Shown here: piece by piece, positions 1 to 10,897 of the stretch
Position numbering within the stretch: the first letter of the stretch is position 1
How the letters are laid out: the number at the start of each line of letters is the position of its first letter
Assembly (NCBI GenBank): GCA_021741585.1
Contig: JAIOXN010000001.1
Span: forward strand, 310,001 to 374,000
Length of the DNA: 64,000 nucleotides
Direction of reading: 5' to 3'
From: Aquiluna sp.
Lineage (GTDB): Bacteria > Actinomycetota > Actinomycetes > Actinomycetales > Microbacteriaceae
The notes under the pieces: model-generated
Told to the model about the DNA's origin: nothing
The model's database searches: none
Seen by the model: the letters and a program-made list of their open reading frames with translations, nothing else
Made by a program: the position numbers and the translations under genes

Positions 1-3000
1 GCTGGTGTACGCCCAGTGCCACCAAAGAGTCCTCATCGGCAATAAGTTTCAAAACAATGCGATCAGAAACATCAAGATCGGCATCCTTGCGCGCTTGTTG
101 GATATGGCGAATGGCATCTCTTGCCAAACCTTCGGCAGCCAACTCTGGAGTAATGACGGTGTTTAGCAACACGAAGCCAAAGGACGTAATACCCACCTTT
201 GAGGATTCGGAATCTCCAGCCGCAACCATTGAAAGCTCGTATTCGCCCTCAATCAGCTCGGTGCCATCGACCATAACCGTGCTGCCCACAAGCTGCCAGT
301 TGCCAGCCTTTGACTCCTTGATGATGCGTTGCACATCCGAACCAACTCTCGGACCAAGTGCTCTGGAGTTGACCGACAATGACTTTTCAAGACCAAAGCT
401 TGCGGCGGTTTGCTCGCTAGCCTCTACAACACGAACCGACTTCACATTCAACTCGTCTGCAATCAAATCTGCATAAGCTCCAAGAGTTTCGTGGCTTGGG
501 GACGCGATAACTAGCTCGGAGAGTGGCAACCTCACGCGCAACTTAGCTGCCTTGCGAAGTGATTGCGCGACTGATGCCGCTTCACGAATTGCATCCATGT
601 CAGACACAAGCGCAGAATCGGTTGGGAACTCACTTGGATCTGGCCAGCTCTCAAGATGTACAGAGCGACCATTGGTAATGCCGCGCCACATTTCCTCTGC
701 AGCAAGCGGCAGCAGCGGAGCAATTACTCGGAAGGTTGCCTCTAAGACTGTGTACAAAGTGTCAAAGGCGTCCTTATCCCCTGACCAGAATCGGTCTCTG
801 GAGCGACGGATGTACCAGTTGGTCAGCACCTCAGCGAAATCGCGAACTCGAGAAGATGCCAAGAAGCTGTCAAAGGCATCAAGATCCTGGGTGACTTGAG
901 TGATCATCTCGGAAGTCTTGGCAAGGATGTATCGATCTAACAGCTGCTCTGAGGATGTCGACGGCGATGCTTCGTATCCTGCCGCATTGGCATAGAGAGC
1001 GAAGAAGTAGTAGCTATTCCAAAGCGGCAAAAGCGACTGTCGCACTCCCTCGCGGATTCCAGCCTCGGTAACCGTTAGGTTTCCGCCGCGCAGAATTGGA
1101 GACGACATGAGGAACCAACGCATTGCATCTGAGCCATCACGGTTAAACACTTCGTTTACGTCTGGATAGTTGCGAAGCGACTTGGACATTTTTTGCCCGT
1201 CGCTACCCAGCACGATTCCGTGGCTGATCGCATTTTTGAACGCCGGGCGGTCAAACAGTGCGGTGGAGAGAACGTGCAGGGTGTAGAACCAGCCGCGAGT
1301 CTGTCCGGAGTATTCAACAATGAAATCACCGGGGAAATGGGAGTCAAACCACTCGGTGTTCTCAAATGGATAGTGAACCTGAGCAAATGGCATTGAGCCA
1401 GACTCAAACCAGCAGTCCAGAACCTCTGGAACTCTGCGCATCATGGACTTTCCGGTCGGATCGTCTGGGTTTGGGCGGACTAGATCATCGATCACTGGTC
1501 GGTGGAAATCGCTTGGGCGGACGCCGAAGTCGGCCTCTAGCTCATCCAATGATCCATAGACATCGATTCTTGGGTAGTTGGGGTCATCTGATTTCCAAAC
1601 CGGAATTGGTGCACCCCAGAATCTGTTGCGGCTAATCGCCCAGTCTCTGACGTTCTCGAGCCATTTGCCAAAGGCGCCGTTTTTAGTGTGCTCAGGAACC
1701 CAAGTGATTTCCTGGTTCAGTTCCAGCATGCGATCACGCAATCTGGTGGTTTCAACAAACCAAGACGAAACCGCCTTATAGATCAGCGGATTCTTGCAGC
1801 GATAGCAGTGCGGATAGGAGTGAACATAAGAGGCTTGACGGAAGAGTCTTCCCATCGCCTTGAGGTCTTGGGTAATTGGCTTATTAGCCTCAAATACGTG
1901 CTGACCAACATAGCTCGAGATGACGGAGTTGTATTCGCCACGTTCGTTGATTGAAACATAGGTTGGAATCCCGGCGGCAGAACAAACATTCTGATCGTCT
2001 TCACCATAAGCCGGAGCTTGGTGAACGATGCCGGTGCCATCAGAATCTGCAACATAATCAGCGACCAGGATTTGCCAAGCATTATCAATTTCGAACAGCT
2101 CAGGATTTGCATAGAAATCAAAGATTCTTTGGTAGCGAACCCCAGCCAAGTCCTTACCCAGGTAAATTTTCTCGATAGCGATGTCTTTTGCATCCTCGTA
2201 GCCAAGTTCTTTGGCATAACCTGCAACCAGGTTTTTAGCCAGCAGGAACTTCTCTGAGGAACCGTTTGCGGAGACGATCGCGTATTCGATCTCAGGTCCT
2301 ACCGCTAAAGCAAAGTTAGTTGGCAAAGTCCATGGAGTTGTAGTCCAAGCAAGTGCTGACACGCCGTCCAAATCAGTCCTCGGAGCAATAATCGGGAAAG
2401 TTACTGTCACCGACTGGTCTTGGCGATCTTGGTACACATCCTCGTCCATACGAAGCTCGTGGTTGGAAAGCGGAGTCTCACATCTCCAGCAGTAGGCCAA
2501 GACCTTGAAGCCTTCGTAAATCAGGCCCTTATTGTGGAGCTGTTTGAAAGCCCACAGCACGCTCTCGGTGTAGTTCGTGTCTAGAGTCTTGTAGTCGTTA
2601 TCAAAATCCACCCAGCGAGCCTGGCGTGTGACGTAGGTTCTCCAATCCTCGGTGTATTTCAGAACAGAGGTCCGGCAAAACTCGTTGAATTTTCCAACAC
2701 CAAACTTTTCAATCTCTGGGCGGCCCGAGATACCCAAGAGGCGCTCAGCCTCAACCTCTGCAGGAAGTCCGTGGGTATCCCAACCAAATCGGCGTTCAAC
2801 CTTATTGCCGCGCATAGTTTGGTACCGAGGAACTAGATCTTTTGTATATCCGGTGAGTAAGTGACCGTAGTGTGGCAAACCGTTTGCAAACGGAGGTCCG
2901 TCATAAAAAACAAATTCTGGTGCGTCTGAGGCGCTGCGCTGATCAATAGATTCCTGGAAAGTGCCGTCTTTTTTCCAATAGGCAAGCACCTCCTCCTCTA

Positions 3001-3061
3001 GCTTTGGGAAGGAAGGTGAGGCTACTGGAGACTCATTGGCGCTTCTGTGCTTTGGATACAT
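1..3061 (-). CDS. ileS: Isoleucyl-tRNA synthetase, type 2 (3' end outside window)
   Basis: Charges tRNA-Ile in the cytoplasm. The reading frame stays open from the ATG at 3061-3059 to the left edge, giving about 1020 codons; full-length enzymes have roughly 1050-1070, so only the last few dozen residues are missing. The class I signature appears as HYGH about 60 residues in (complement of about 2865), and KMSKS lies in [13 protein letters not shown] (complement of 1165-1200). HYGH in place of HIGH, with the flanking [10 protein letters not shown], is typical of the eukaryote-like type 2 IleS found in actinobacteria. It is transcribed divergently from valS across a 75-base gap. No ribosome binding site is convincing, so the start rests on the N-terminal protein sequence. 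The gap is too short for an actinobacterial ileS T-box and I see none. Confidence 0.96.
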   Translation of the reverse strand, partial: MYPKHRSANESPVASPSFPKLEEEVLAYWKKDGTFQESIDQRSASDAPEFVFYDGPPFANGLPHYGHLLTGYTKDLVPRYQTMRGNKVERRFGWDTHGLPAEVEAERLLGISGRPEIEKFGVGKFNEFCRTSVLKYTEDWRTYVTRQARWVDFDNDYKTLDTNYTESVLWAFKQLHNKGLIYEGFKVLAYCWRCETPLSNHELRMDEDVYQDRQDQSVTVTFPIIAPRTDLDGVSALAWTTTPWTLPTNFALAVGPEIEYAIVSANGSSEKFLLAKNLVAGYAKELGYEDAKDIAIEKIYLGKDLAGVRYQRIFDFYANPELFEIDNAWQILVADYVADSDGTGIVHQAPAYGEDDQNVCSAAGIPTYVSINERGEYNSVISSYVGQHVFEANKPITQDLKAMGRLFRQASYVHSYPHCYRCKNPLIYKAVSSWFVETTRLRDRMLELNQEITWVPEHTKNGAFGKWLENVRDWAISRNRFWGAPIPVWKSDDPNYPRIDVYGSLDELEADFGVRPSDFHRPVIDDLVRPNPDDPTGKSMMRRVPEVLDCWFESGSMPFAQVHYPFENTEWFDSHFPGDFIVEYSGQTRGWFYTLHVLSTALFDRPAFKNAISHGIVLGSDGQKMSKSLRNYPDVNEVFNRDGSDAMRWFLMSSPILRGGNLTVTEAGIREGVRQSLLPLWNSYYFFALYANAAGYEASPSTSSEQLLDRYILAKTSEMITQVTQDLDAFDSFLASSRVRDFAEVLTNWYIRRSRDRFWSGDKDAFDTLYTVLEATFRVIAPLLPLAAEEMWRGITNGRSVHLESWPDPSEFPTDSALVSDMDAIREAASVAQSLRKAAKLRVRLPLSELVIASPSHETLGAYADLIADELNVKSVRVVEASEQTAASFGLEKSLSVNSRALGPRVGSDVQRIIKESKAGNWQLVGSTVMVDGTELIEGEYELSMVAAGDSESSKVGITSFGFVLLNTVITPELAAEGLARDAIRHIQQARKDADLDVSDRIVLKLIADEDSLVALGVHQ

Positions 3062-3087
3062 CACGGCTTTCGGAGGGGTTCTAGAAC

Positions 3088-3100
3088 TTAACAATGTTAA
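3088..3100. promoter_or_regulatory. 13-bp dyad in the ileS/valS divergent promoter gap
   Basis: TTAAC-AAT-GTTAA is a perfect inverted repeat (5-bp arms, 3-base centre) in the middle of the 75-base gap that must hold promoters for both synthetase genes. It could be a shared operator or part of overlapping -10 elements. AT-rich dyads of this size also arise by chance, so this is only a candidate. Confidence 0.25.
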
Positions 3101-3136
3101 CCTAGATGCAGATAGATAACCCTGGAGACCACCCAA

Positions 3137-5716
3137 TTGACTTCTCAAAAACCGCAGCCACTTAGAAGCGCCAACATTCCCGAGAAAGCATCCGTCGATG
3201 GCCTTGAGGCTAAGTGGGTCCCTCAGTGGGAAGATTCCAAGATTCACGCCTTCAATCACAAGGCGGAAAAGAGCAACGTCTTCTCGGTTGACACTCCCCC
3301 ACCAACCGCTTCTGGCTCCCTGCACGTTGGACACGTATTCAGCTATACCCACACTGATGTGATTGCAAGATTCCAGCGCATGCTTGGAAAAGACGTCTTC
3401 TATCCAATGGGTTGGGATGACAATGGTCTACCAACCGAGCGTCGAGTGCAGAACTATTACGGAGTCCGCTGCGACCCAACTCTCGCTTACCAAGAGAACT
3501 TCACGCCTCCGTTTGAAGGTGGGGACAATAAGTCATCCAAGGCAGCAGACCAGCTACCTATTTCTCGCAAGAACTTCATCGAGCTTTGCGAGATTCTGAC
3601 TGAGGAAGATGAAAAGGCTTTCGAAAACCTCTGGCGCAATCTCGGCATTTCAGTTGACTGGGCTCAGACCTACAGAACCATTTCTAAGGATTCTCAGAAG
3701 GTTTCTCAACAGGCGTTTTTGAATAACCTTGCCCGCGGCGAGGCCTATCAGGCAATGGCGCCGACACTTTGGGATGTCACATTCAGAACTGCGGTAGCCC
3801 AGGCAGAACTAGAGGATCGCGAAATGCCGGCGGCTTATCACCGTGTGGGATTTGATGGCCCCGAGGGCAAGATTTTCATTGAAACCACCAGACCCGAACT
3901 CCTTCCGGCTTGTGTCGCACTAGTTGCACACCCAGAAGATGAGCGCTACCAGAACCTATTTGGTCAAATGGCAAAGACTCCATTATTTGGAGTTGAGGTG
4001 CCGATTCTGGCCCACCGCCTTGCCCAAAAAGACAAGGGTTCTGGCATCGCAATGATTTGTACATTTGGCGATGTCACCGACGTGATTTGGTGGCGCGAAC
4101 TAGATCTTCCAAACCGAGCAATTATTGGCTGGGACGGCCGTATTCTCAACGAGGCTCCAGACGTTATTTCAGGAAAAGGCGCCGAGATTTTTGCTGAGCT
4201 TGCCGGCAAAACTGTCTTTTCCGCAAAAGAGATCATCGTCAAGATGCTGCAGGAATCTGGCGACATGATTGGCGACCCTAAGCCAATTTCCCACCCGGTG
4301 AAGTTCTTTGAAAAGGGTGACAAGCCGCTAGAAATCGTTTCTACCCGCCAGTGGTACATCACAAACGGAGGAAAGGACAAAGATCTTTCCCAAGAGCTAA
4401 TTTCAAAGGGCAAGGACCTGGAATTCCACCCAAGCTTTATGCGAGTGCGACTAGAGGACTGGATAAACGGACTCAATGGTGACTGGCTAATCTCACGCCA
4501 GCGATTCTTCGGCGTTCCAATCCCACTCTGGTATGCGCTGGACGAACACGGCAATCCTGACTATGACAAGGTCTTGACCCCAGACGCTAGTCAGCTTCCG
4601 GTTGACCCATCGATTGACGTGCCAAACGGCTACAGCGAGGCTCAGCGCGGTGTTCCAGGTGGATTCATTGGTGAGCACGACATCATGGACACCTGGGCGA
4701 CATCCTCTCTAACTCCGCAACTTGCTGGCGGTTGGCTAACAGACCCAGAAAAGTTTGAGAAGGTTTTCCCATTTGATGTTCGCCCTCAAGGTCAGGACAT
4801 CATTAGAACCTGGTTGTTCTCAACCCTTTTGCGATCAGAGCTTGAGCACAAGACGCTGCCTTGGAAGCACGCTGCAATCTCGGGTTGGATTTTGGATCCT
4901 GACCGCAAGAAAATGTCCAAGTCAAAGGGAAACGTTGTAGTTCCAAACGAACTTCTGGAAACCCATGGGTCGGATGCCGTTCGCTACTGGGCAGCCTCGG
5001 CAAGACTTGGAACCGACGCCGCATTTGACGAGGGTCAAATGAAAATCGGACGCAGACTTGCAATCAAGCTTCTCAATGCTGGTCGCTTTGCTCTCAGCTT
5101 CAACCTTCCAGACGGCGTGACCGAGGTCACCCAAGAGCTTGACAAGCAAATGCTGGCCAAGCTTGCCGAAGTAATCGAGGTTGCCACCAAGGCGTTTGAG
5201 GACTTCGATCACACCAAGGCTCTAGAGACCACAGAGACCTTCTTCTGGTCCTTTACCGATGACTACCTTGAACTAGTCAAAGAACGTGCCTACTCGCAGC
5301 CAGGTTTTAGCGATGAGGAGATTGGCTCAGCGGTAATCGCCCTGCGAATCGCGCTCACAAACCTTGCCGGTCTGTTTGCACCGTTCTTGCCATTTGCTGC
5401 CGATGAACTTTGGTCTTGGTGGCAGGAGGGATCTGTGCACTCTTCTCCATGGCCAAAGGCAAGCGATGTCACCGAGTCGCGCGATTCCAGTCTCTTGAGA
5501 TATGCCCGCGAAGCTCTGACCATGGTTCGAAAGACTAAGAGCGATGCGAAGCTATCGATGAAAGCGGAAATTGCAACGCTTACCATTTCGGGCGACACAA
5601 AAATGCTTGAACTGATTTCGAAGGACCTAAAGGCAGTCGGAAAAATTCACAATCTGGAAATTGTTTCAGGTGACGAATTGGCAATTACGAATCTGGAGTT
5701 CCAAGAACAGGAATAA
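3137..5716 (+). CDS. valS: Valyl-tRNA synthetase, type 2 (archaeal-like)
   Basis: Charges tRNA-Val with valine and edits mischarged threonine. The 859-residue product has the HIGH-type motif in [13 protein letters not shown] (about residues 53-66) and KMSKSKGN near residues 592-600. The sequence round the first motif (DTPPPTASG, then [14 protein letters not shown]) fits the type 2 ValS subfamily seen in archaea, Rickettsia and some actinobacteria, not the usual bacterial form. The C-terminus ends without an obvious coiled-coil arm. The start is a TTG at 3137, preceded by TGGAG at 3123-3127; this fits the alignment-like N-terminus. The M3 peptidase gene follows after 9 bases, so the two are probably co-transcribed. 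Confidence 0.95.
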   Translation: MTSQKPQPLRSANIPEKASVDGLEAKWVPQWEDSKIHAFNHKAEKSNVFSVDTPPPTASGSLHVGHVFSYTHTDVIARFQRMLGKDVFYPMGWDDNGLPTERRVQNYYGVRCDPTLAYQENFTPPFEGGDNKSSKAADQLPISRKNFIELCEILTEEDEKAFENLWRNLGISVDWAQTYRTISKDSQKVSQQAFLNNLARGEAYQAMAPTLWDVTFRTAVAQAELEDREMPAAYHRVGFDGPEGKIFIETTRPELLPACVALVAHPEDERYQNLFGQMAKTPLFGVEVPILAHRLAQKDKGSGIAMICTFGDVTDVIWWRELDLPNRAIIGWDGRILNEAPDVISGKGAEIFAELAGKTVFSAKEIIVKMLQESGDMIGDPKPISHPVKFFEKGDKPLEIVSTRQWYITNGGKDKDLSQELISKGKDLEFHPSFMRVRLEDWINGLNGDWLISRQRFFGVPIPLWYALDEHGNPDYDKVLTPDASQLPVDPSIDVPNGYSEAQRGVPGGFIGEHDIMDTWATSSLTPQLAGGWLTDPEKFEKVFPFDVRPQGQDIIRTWLFSTLLRSELEHKTLPWKHAAISGWILDPDRKKMSKSKGNVVVPNELLETHGSDAVRYWAASARLGTDAAFDEGQMKIGRRLAIKLLNAGRFALSFNLPDGVTEVTQELDKQMLAKLAEVIEVATKAFEDFDHTKALETTETFFWSFTDDYLELVKERAYSQPGFSDEEIGSAVIALRIALTNLAGLFAPFLPFAADELWSWWQEGSVHSSPWPKASDVTESRDSSLLRYAREALTMVRKTKSDAKLSMKAEIATLTISGDTKMLELISKDLKAVGKIHNLEIVSGDELAITNLEFQEQE

Positions 5717-5725
5717 TCTGGTGCA

Positions 5726-7756
5726 ATGACCAATCCGCTATTTGCACCAAGCACTCTTGAATATTCCCTTCCTGATTTCGCAAATCTAAAAGACGAACAC
5801 TTCGCACCGGCGTTCGACAGGGCAACTGCGGCGCACAACCTGGAAATCCAAGCAATCCTGGAACAGCTGCAGGTAACCTTCGAAAACACCTTGGTCGCAT
5901 TGGAAAAATCTGGTGGCTTGCTGTCACAGGTTATGCACGTTTTCTACAACAAGTCTTCCAGCGACACCAACGAGCAAATCCAAGCACTAGAAAAAGAACT
6001 CTTCCCCCGCTACACAGCCCATAACGACGCGATTCTGCTCAATCCAGCACTATTTGAACGCCTCACTAAATTGGAACAGGCTCAAGAAGAGGGCTCTTTG
6101 TCACTTGATCCAGAAAGCCAGCGGCTGCTTGCAAAGTATCTCGAGGATTTCAGGTTTGCCGGAGCGGAACTGAGCGAAGCCCAGCGGGACAGAGTCAAAG
6201 AGATTAACGAGCGCTGCAGCACCCTCGAATCAGAGTTTGATCAAAAAGTTTTGGCAGATGCCAATGATCTGGCTCTCAACTTGCCGGATGACTCGAGGCT
6301 TTCGGGACTTTCGAAGGATGAATTGTCAGGACTCAGGCAGAGCGCAGCCGATCGGAATCAAACTGGTTACACGATTCCACTCTTGAACTACTCGGGCCAC
6401 CCGCTGCTTGCAAGCCTTACAGGCCGCGAGCTTAGGCACGAACTAATGGAGCGCACGCTCTCAAAGTGCTCAAGAGGAAATGAAAATGACACATCCTCGG
6501 TTATAAAAGAGCTTCTGACTCTCAGGCAAGAAAAAGCAAAGCTGTTCGGCTACGCAAACTACTCCGAATATGTCACAGCCCAGCAGACTGCCAAGTCGCC
6601 GAAAAATATCCACGATGTGTTGCGACGAATTGCCCCCGTTGCCCGAAAGAATGCCGAAGCAGAAGCCAAAGAACTCGCAAAGTTCCTCAAGGCAGAGACT
6701 GGCACCGAAGACCTGCAATCCTGGGATTGGGACCGCTATACTGAGCAGCTGCGGGCTGAGAAATACGCCATCGACACCGCAGTCTTGAAGCCATATTTCG
6801 AGCTCAAGCGAGTTCTTGAGGACGGCGTGTTCTTCGCTGCAGGCAGGCTGTTTGGTCTTCGGTTTGAAAGAAGAACTGAACTAACCGGATATCACCCAGA
6901 CAACTGGATCTATGAGGTCTTTTACGAAGACGACTCCAAGGCTGGGCTTTACCTATTCGACCCATTCGCTAGAACCTCTAAGCACGGCGGTGCCTGGATG
7001 AACAACCTGGTCGACCAATCAGACTTGCTAGGTAAATTGCCGATTGTCGTCAATAACCTAAATATTCCCAAGCCAGCAGCAGGAAATCCTGCCCTGATGA
7101 CTTTTGATGAAGTGAACACCTTGTTCCACGAGTTTGGCCACACCCTGCACGGCATGCTTTCTAAGGTCACCTACCCTCGCTTCTCAGGCACCAATGTCGA
7201 GCGAGACTTTGTTGAGTTCCCTTCCCAAGTGAATGAAATGTGGATGCTCTGGCCAGAAGTGCTCCAGAATTATGCGATTCATCACGAGACAGGTGAAAAA
7301 TTAGGTCTTGAGTGGATCGACAAGCTCAACGCAACCGAAACCTTCAACCAGGGCTTCGAGACCACTCATTATTTGCAAGCTGCAATTCTAGATTTGGCCT
7401 ACCACGAAGCAGAATCAGTTCCAGAAAACCTTGTCGAATTCGAAGCCAAGGCAATCGCTGACTACGGTCTGGACTTTGCCGCGGTTCCAACCAGATATAA
7501 GACCAACTACTTTTCTCACATCTTCGCCGGTGGATACTCTTCCGGTTACTACGGCTACATCTGGAGCGAGGTGCTGGATGCTGCGAGCGTGAACTGGTTC
7601 AAGGCTAATGGTGGGCTTACTAGAGAAAACGGTGAGCGATTCTCAAAGGGCCTTCTATCCAGGGGTGGTTCGGTGGATTCAATGCAACTGGTCAGAGAGC
7701 TGCTAGGCGAAGAACCAAGCATCGAACCACTTCTCAAAAGACGTGGGTTGCTCTAA
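5726..7756 (+). CDS. M3-family zinc metallopeptidase (Dcp/oligopeptidase A type)
   Basis: A 676-residue cytoplasmic peptidase that would trim short peptides; there is no signal sequence. The zinc motif HEFGH is at residues 468-472, and the third ligand Glu497 lies 25 residues after the second histidine in GTNVERDFVEFPSQ, the spacing seen in thimet oligopeptidase. A C-terminal YSSGYYGYIWSEVL segment matches the substrate-gating region of M3A enzymes. Length is normal for Dcp or oligopeptidase A; which of the two cannot be decided from sequence alone. It lies 9 bases after valS. Its TAA overlaps the stop codon of the converging transporter gene by 4 bases. Confidence 0.9.
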   Translation: MTNPLFAPSTLEYSLPDFANLKDEHFAPAFDRATAAHNLEIQAILEQLQVTFENTLVALEKSGGLLSQVMHVFYNKSSSDTNEQIQALEKELFPRYTAHNDAILLNPALFERLTKLEQAQEEGSLSLDPESQRLLAKYLEDFRFAGAELSEAQRDRVKEINERCSTLESEFDQKVLADANDLALNLPDDSRLSGLSKDELSGLRQSAADRNQTGYTIPLLNYSGHPLLASLTGRELRHELMERTLSKCSRGNENDTSSVIKELLTLRQEKAKLFGYANYSEYVTAQQTAKSPKNIHDVLRRIAPVARKNAEAEAKELAKFLKAETGTEDLQSWDWDRYTEQLRAEKYAIDTAVLKPYFELKRVLEDGVFFAAGRLFGLRFERRTELTGYHPDNWIYEVFYEDDSKAGLYLFDPFARTSKHGGAWMNNLVDQSDLLGKLPIVVNNLNIPKPAAGNPALMTFDEVNTLFHEFGHTLHGMLSKVTYPRFSGTNVERDFVEFPSQVNEMWMLWPEVLQNYAIHHETGEKLGLEWIDKLNATETFNQGFETTHYLQAAILDLAYHEAESVPENLVEFEAKAIADYGLDFAAVPTRYKTNYFSHIFAGGYSSGYYGYIWSEVLDAASVNWFKANGGLTRENGERFSKGLLSRGGSVDSMQLVRELLGEEPSIEPLLKRRGLL

Positions 7757-8916
7757 GGATTCTTCCGACCAAGAAGCCAAACCAAAATACCGGCGACAAG
7801 CGCCCAGAACGCTCCTCCGATGCCAAGCACGCTGATGCCCGCTGCTCCGATGACGAATGTCACCACAGCAGGCAATCGGAGCGAATCATCAAGCACTGAA
7901 GTCTTAAGCGAGTTGGCAAAAGTATTTATCAATGCAATGCCCGCCAAGGCCAAAAGCAACTCTCTTGGAACGGCCAGCACAAAGGCTGCGAAAGCAGTAG
8001 TGAAAATGGCGAAGAGAATGTAGACCACTCCCCCAAAACTTGCCGCGATGTAGCGACGGTTGGGGTCTTTGGCAGCATGAGAGTCTGCGTTTAGGGCCGC
8101 CGTAATAGCAGCCAGATTTAGACCAAAGCCACCAAAAAATGCAGTGACTACAGATCCGAGTCCGGTGACGGTCAAAACCTTGCCTGCTGGCAATTGATAA
8201 CCGAGTGAACTCATAATCGCAAGGCCGGGCAGATTCTGAGATGCCATGGTGATCAGATAAAACGGGATTCCAATAGCGATGATTGCGCCAATCTCAAACA
8301 CCGGCGAGATTACTTCCACCTCTGGCCAGAAAGCCCCTGGCGAATATCCTGCAGCCTCTGGCGATAAGCCGATCAGAACAAACCCAAGCGAAATAGCAAC
8401 AGGTGATGCCCAAATCGGCAGAAAGCGATTGAGTATCAGCCAAGAAATGACTACCGGCATTATCAACACCGGATAATCGACTGCAGCATGAACCGTCGAT
8501 GCCACGAACGGAAAAATAACCCCAGCAAGCATTGCCGCCGAAATCTGTGGCGGAATCTTAGAAACCAATCGCCCCATCGAAGGCCACAGCCCGGTGAGGA
8601 TAACCAAGAAGCTCGAAAAAATAAACGCACCAACCGCAGCATGGAAAGACATTCCTAGGCCGGCAGAAGAGGCCAAGAAGGCAGCTCCCGGGGTAGACCA
8701 TACGATACTCACCGGCATTTTCAACCACATGCTCAGCCCAATAGAGAGCACTCCGTAGCCAAGAAGCATGATGGCTATCGCGGTTGAAATCTGCGCGGGG
8801 CTTGCCCCCATTGCAGCAAGACCGGCGATTGCAATACCGAATGTAGCTACAGATCCGGTTGTGGAGGCAACCGCTCCTGCGATGTATGGAGCTAGGGTCT
8901 CGTGGCGGGAGCTAAT
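7753..8916 (-). CDS. BenE/YdcO-type benzoate (aromatic acid) transporter
   Basis: A hydrophobic protein with about 11-12 membrane helices. BenE-family stretches are visible: MGASPAQ, IPFYLITMASQNLPGLA and GGFGLNLAAITAAL, then a DPNRRYIAAS motif. The family exchanges benzoate or related acids with protons; the substrate here is not established. The first in-frame ATG (8811) would remove helix 1, yet family-like sequence (ETLAPYIAGAVAS...) continues upstream to a TAA at 8922-8920. No ATG, GTG or TTG occurs in that stretch, so I place the start at the ATT codon at 8916. This lies 9 bases after the clpX stop and in the same frame. Reinitiation after clpX or an indel in the A6 run are the alternatives. 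The minimum certain extent is 7753-8811. Confidence 0.8.
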   Translation of the reverse strand: MSSRHETLAPYIAGAVASTTGSVATFGIAIAGLAAMGASPAQISTAIAIMLLGYGVLSIGLSMWLKMPVSIVWSTPGAAFLASSAGLGMSFHAAVGAFIFSSFLVILTGLWPSMGRLVSKIPPQISAAMLAGVIFPFVASTVHAAVDYPVLIMPVVISWLILNRFLPIWASPVAISLGFVLIGLSPEAAGYSPGAFWPEVEVISPVFEIGAIIAIGIPFYLITMASQNLPGLAIMSSLGYQLPAGKVLTVTGLGSVVTAFFGGFGLNLAAITAALNADSHAAKDPNRRYIAASFGGVVYILFAIFTTAFAAFVLAVPRELLLALAGIALINTFANSLKTSVLDDSLRLPAVVTFVIGAAGISVLGIGGAFWALVAGILVWLLGRKNP

Positions 8917-8925
8917 TTTTTAGAC

Positions 8926-10200
8926 CTAGGCCGTCTTGTCTTTGAGTCTTGCAATCGGAGGCAAAACCTCAGGCAAAGTCTTTGACTTCGCAATTTCCTC
9001 AGTGATTACAACCCTGCCGTGTTCCTCAGAACCCGGAATTTCGAACATGATTGGACCGAGAATCTCTTCGAGGATTGCGCGAAGGCCACGAGCTCCGGTC
9101 TCGCGCTCAACGGCCAAATCGGCAATGTGCTCAATGGCTCCGGGCTCGAACTCTAATTCGAAACCGTCGATCTCAAACATCCTCTGATACTGCTTGATCA
9201 GTGCGTTCTTTGGCTCAGTAAGGATTGAAATAAGTGCTGGCTTGTCCAGCTGTTCCACGCTTGCAATTACCGGAAGGCGTCCGATGAACTCAGGAATCAG
9301 ACCAAATTTACGGAGGTCTTCAGGCTGAACCTGACGATAGACATCTGAGGTATCTGTCTTTTCCTTCAAAGGAGACCCAAAACCGATTCCCTTTTTGCCA
9401 GTTCGCTCGCCAACGATCGTCTCGAGGCCAGCGAATGCTCCAGCCACAATGAACAAGACGTTTGTAGTGTCAATCTGAATGAACTCTTGCTGTGGGTGCT
9501 TGCGCCCACCCTGTGGCGGGACAGAGGCAACGGTACCCTCGAGAATCTTTAGCAGTGCCTGCTGAACACCCTCTCCAGAAACGTCTCTGGTGATTGAAGG
9601 ATTCTCGGCTTTTCTTGAAATCTTGTCGATTTCATCGATGTAGATAATTCCGGTTTCGGCCTTCTTGGGGTCGTAGTCTGCAGCCTGCAAAAGCTTGAGC
9701 AAGATGTTTTCAACATCCTCGCCAACATAACCGGCTTCGGTAAGGGCAGTTGCGTCAGCCACCGCAAATGGCACATTAAGTCGCTTAGCCAAAGTCTGAG
9801 CAAGATAGGTCTTGCCGCAACCAGTTGGTCCAATCATCAAGATGTTAGATTTTGCGATCTCGATATCGTCGTGAGATTTGCCACTCTTGGTAAGCGTCCC
9901 AGTGGCGCGAATTCTCTTGTAGTGGTTATAAACCGCCACAGAAAGCTGCTTTTTTGCCTGGTCCTGGCCAATAACGTACTCGTCTAGAAACGCTTTGATC
10001 TCTTTGGGATTTGGTAGATCAAGTGACTCTGTACCCTCGTGAACTGCGGTGCCGAGTTCTTCCTCAATAATCTCGTTGCAGAGCTCAATGCACTCGTCGC
10101 AGATATAAACCGATGGACCGGCAATAAGCTTTCGAACCTGCTTTTGGCTCTTGCCACAGAAGGTGCACTTAAGTAGTTCGCTGGTCTCAGACAAAGTCAT
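8926..10200 (-). CDS. clpX: ATP-dependent Clp protease ATP-binding subunit ClpX
   Basis: AAA+ unfoldase that feeds substrates to ClpP. The 424 residues show the N-terminal zinc-binding domain with Cys12, Cys15, Cys34 and Cys37, Walker A GPTGCGKT at 124-131 and Walker [15 protein letters not shown] loop also present is the ClpP-contact motif. It is last in the order tig-clpP1-clpP2-clpX, 53 bases after clpP2. It has no usable Shine-Dalgarno sequence, but a TAGAGT hexamer ends exactly 6 bases before the ATG, so it may also be transcribed separately as a leaderless mRNA. Confidence 0.97.
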   Translation of the reverse strand: MTLSETSELLKCTFCGKSQKQVRKLIAGPSVYICDECIELCNEIIEEELGTAVHEGTESLDLPNPKEIKAFLDEYVIGQDQAKKQLSVAVYNHYKRIRATGTLTKSGKSHDDIEIAKSNILMIGPTGCGKTYLAQTLAKRLNVPFAVADATALTEAGYVGEDVENILLKLLQAADYDPKKAETGIIYIDEIDKISRKAENPSITRDVSGEGVQQALLKILEGTVASVPPQGGRKHPQQEFIQIDTTNVLFIVAGAFAGLETIVGERTGKKGIGFGSPLKEKTDTSDVYRQVQPEDLRKFGLIPEFIGRLPVIASVEQLDKPALISILTEPKNALIKQYQRMFEIDGFELEFEPGAIEHIADLAVERETGARGLRAILEEILGPIMFEIPGSEEHGRVVITEEIAKSKTLPEVLPPIARLKDKTA

Positions 10201-10206
10201 GTCGAA

Positions 10207-10212
10207 ACTCTA
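10207..10212 (-). promoter_or_regulatory. Candidate -10 element for leaderless clpX mRNA
   Basis: TAGAGT on the minus strand, followed by 6 bases and the clpX ATG. This spacing would place the transcription start at the A of the start codon. No clear -35 element is visible. Confidence 0.45.
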
Positions 10213-10253
10213 TTACTCGGATTCGACTTTATGGCTCTACCTCGCCGCAGGAA

Positions 10254-10895
10254 TTAGCCTTTTCTTGAAGTCAAAACCTGGTCGATTAGACCGTACTCAA
10301 GGGCCTCCTGTGCTGTAAGGATCTTGTCGCGGTCAATGTCCTTATTAACCTGTTCCAAAGACTTTCCAGTCTGAGCAGAAAGCGTGCTCTCAAGCCATTC
10401 GCGCATGCGCATGATCTCTTTGGCTTGAATCTCAATGTCAGAGGCCTGGCCCTGCCCACCGCCACCCGAGGATGGCTGGTGGATCAGAATTCTGGCGTTT
10501 GGAAGCGCAAGGCGCTTGCCTTTCGCACCAGCGGCTAGCAACACAGCGGCTGCTGATGCAGCCTGACCCAAACAAACGGTCTGGATTTGTGGCTTGATGT
10601 ACTGCATGGTGTCGTAAATCGCGGTTAGCGCAGTGAATGATCCACCCGGAGAGTTGATGTACATGGTGATATCGCGATCTGGATCCTGAGACTCAAGAAC
10701 TAGAAGCTGTGCCATGACATCATCTGCGGATGCGTCATCGACCTGTACACCCAGGAACACGATGCGGTCCTCGAACAACTTGGTATAGGGGTTGTGGCGC
10801 TTGAAACCGTATGAAGTTCGCTCTTCGAATTCAGGCAGAATGTAGCGGCTCTGCGGCATTGCAATTCGAGAGGTTTGAGAATCGAAGTTGTTCAT
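10254..10895 (-). CDS. clpP2: ATP-dependent Clp protease proteolytic subunit 2
   Basis: Serine peptidase subunit of 213 residues. The nucleophile is Ser114 in [11 protein letters not shown] and the histidine is His139 in [10 protein letters not shown]; the glycine-rich GGGGQGQ stretch and the AAGAKGKR segment match actinobacterial ClpP2. In actinobacteria ClpP1 and ClpP2 form a mixed tetradecamer that works with ClpX or ClpC1. The ATG is 2 bases after the clpP1 stop, and the AGGAAAGG within the clpP1 end can serve as the ribosome binding site, so translation is probably coupled. Confidence 0.96.
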   Translation of the reverse strand: MNNFDSQTSRIAMPQSRYILPEFEERTSYGFKRHNPYTKLFEDRIVFLGVQVDDASADDVMAQLLVLESQDPDRDITMYINSPGGSFTALTAIYDTMQYIKPQIQTVCLGQAASAAAVLLAAGAKGKRLALPNARILIHQPSSGGGGQGQASDIEIQAKEIMRMREWLESTLSAQTGKSLEQVNKDIDRDKILTAQEALEYGLIDQVLTSRKG

Positions 10896-10897
10896 GC

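Noticed and set aside
3062-3136. T-box leader for ileS
   Set aside because: Actinobacterial ileS T-boxes exist, but this gap is only 75 bases, shared with valS, and holds no specifier or T-box bulge sequence.
3964-4554. Open frame of 196 codons on the minus strand
   Set aside because: Antisense to the valS editing and catalytic domains; no independent support.
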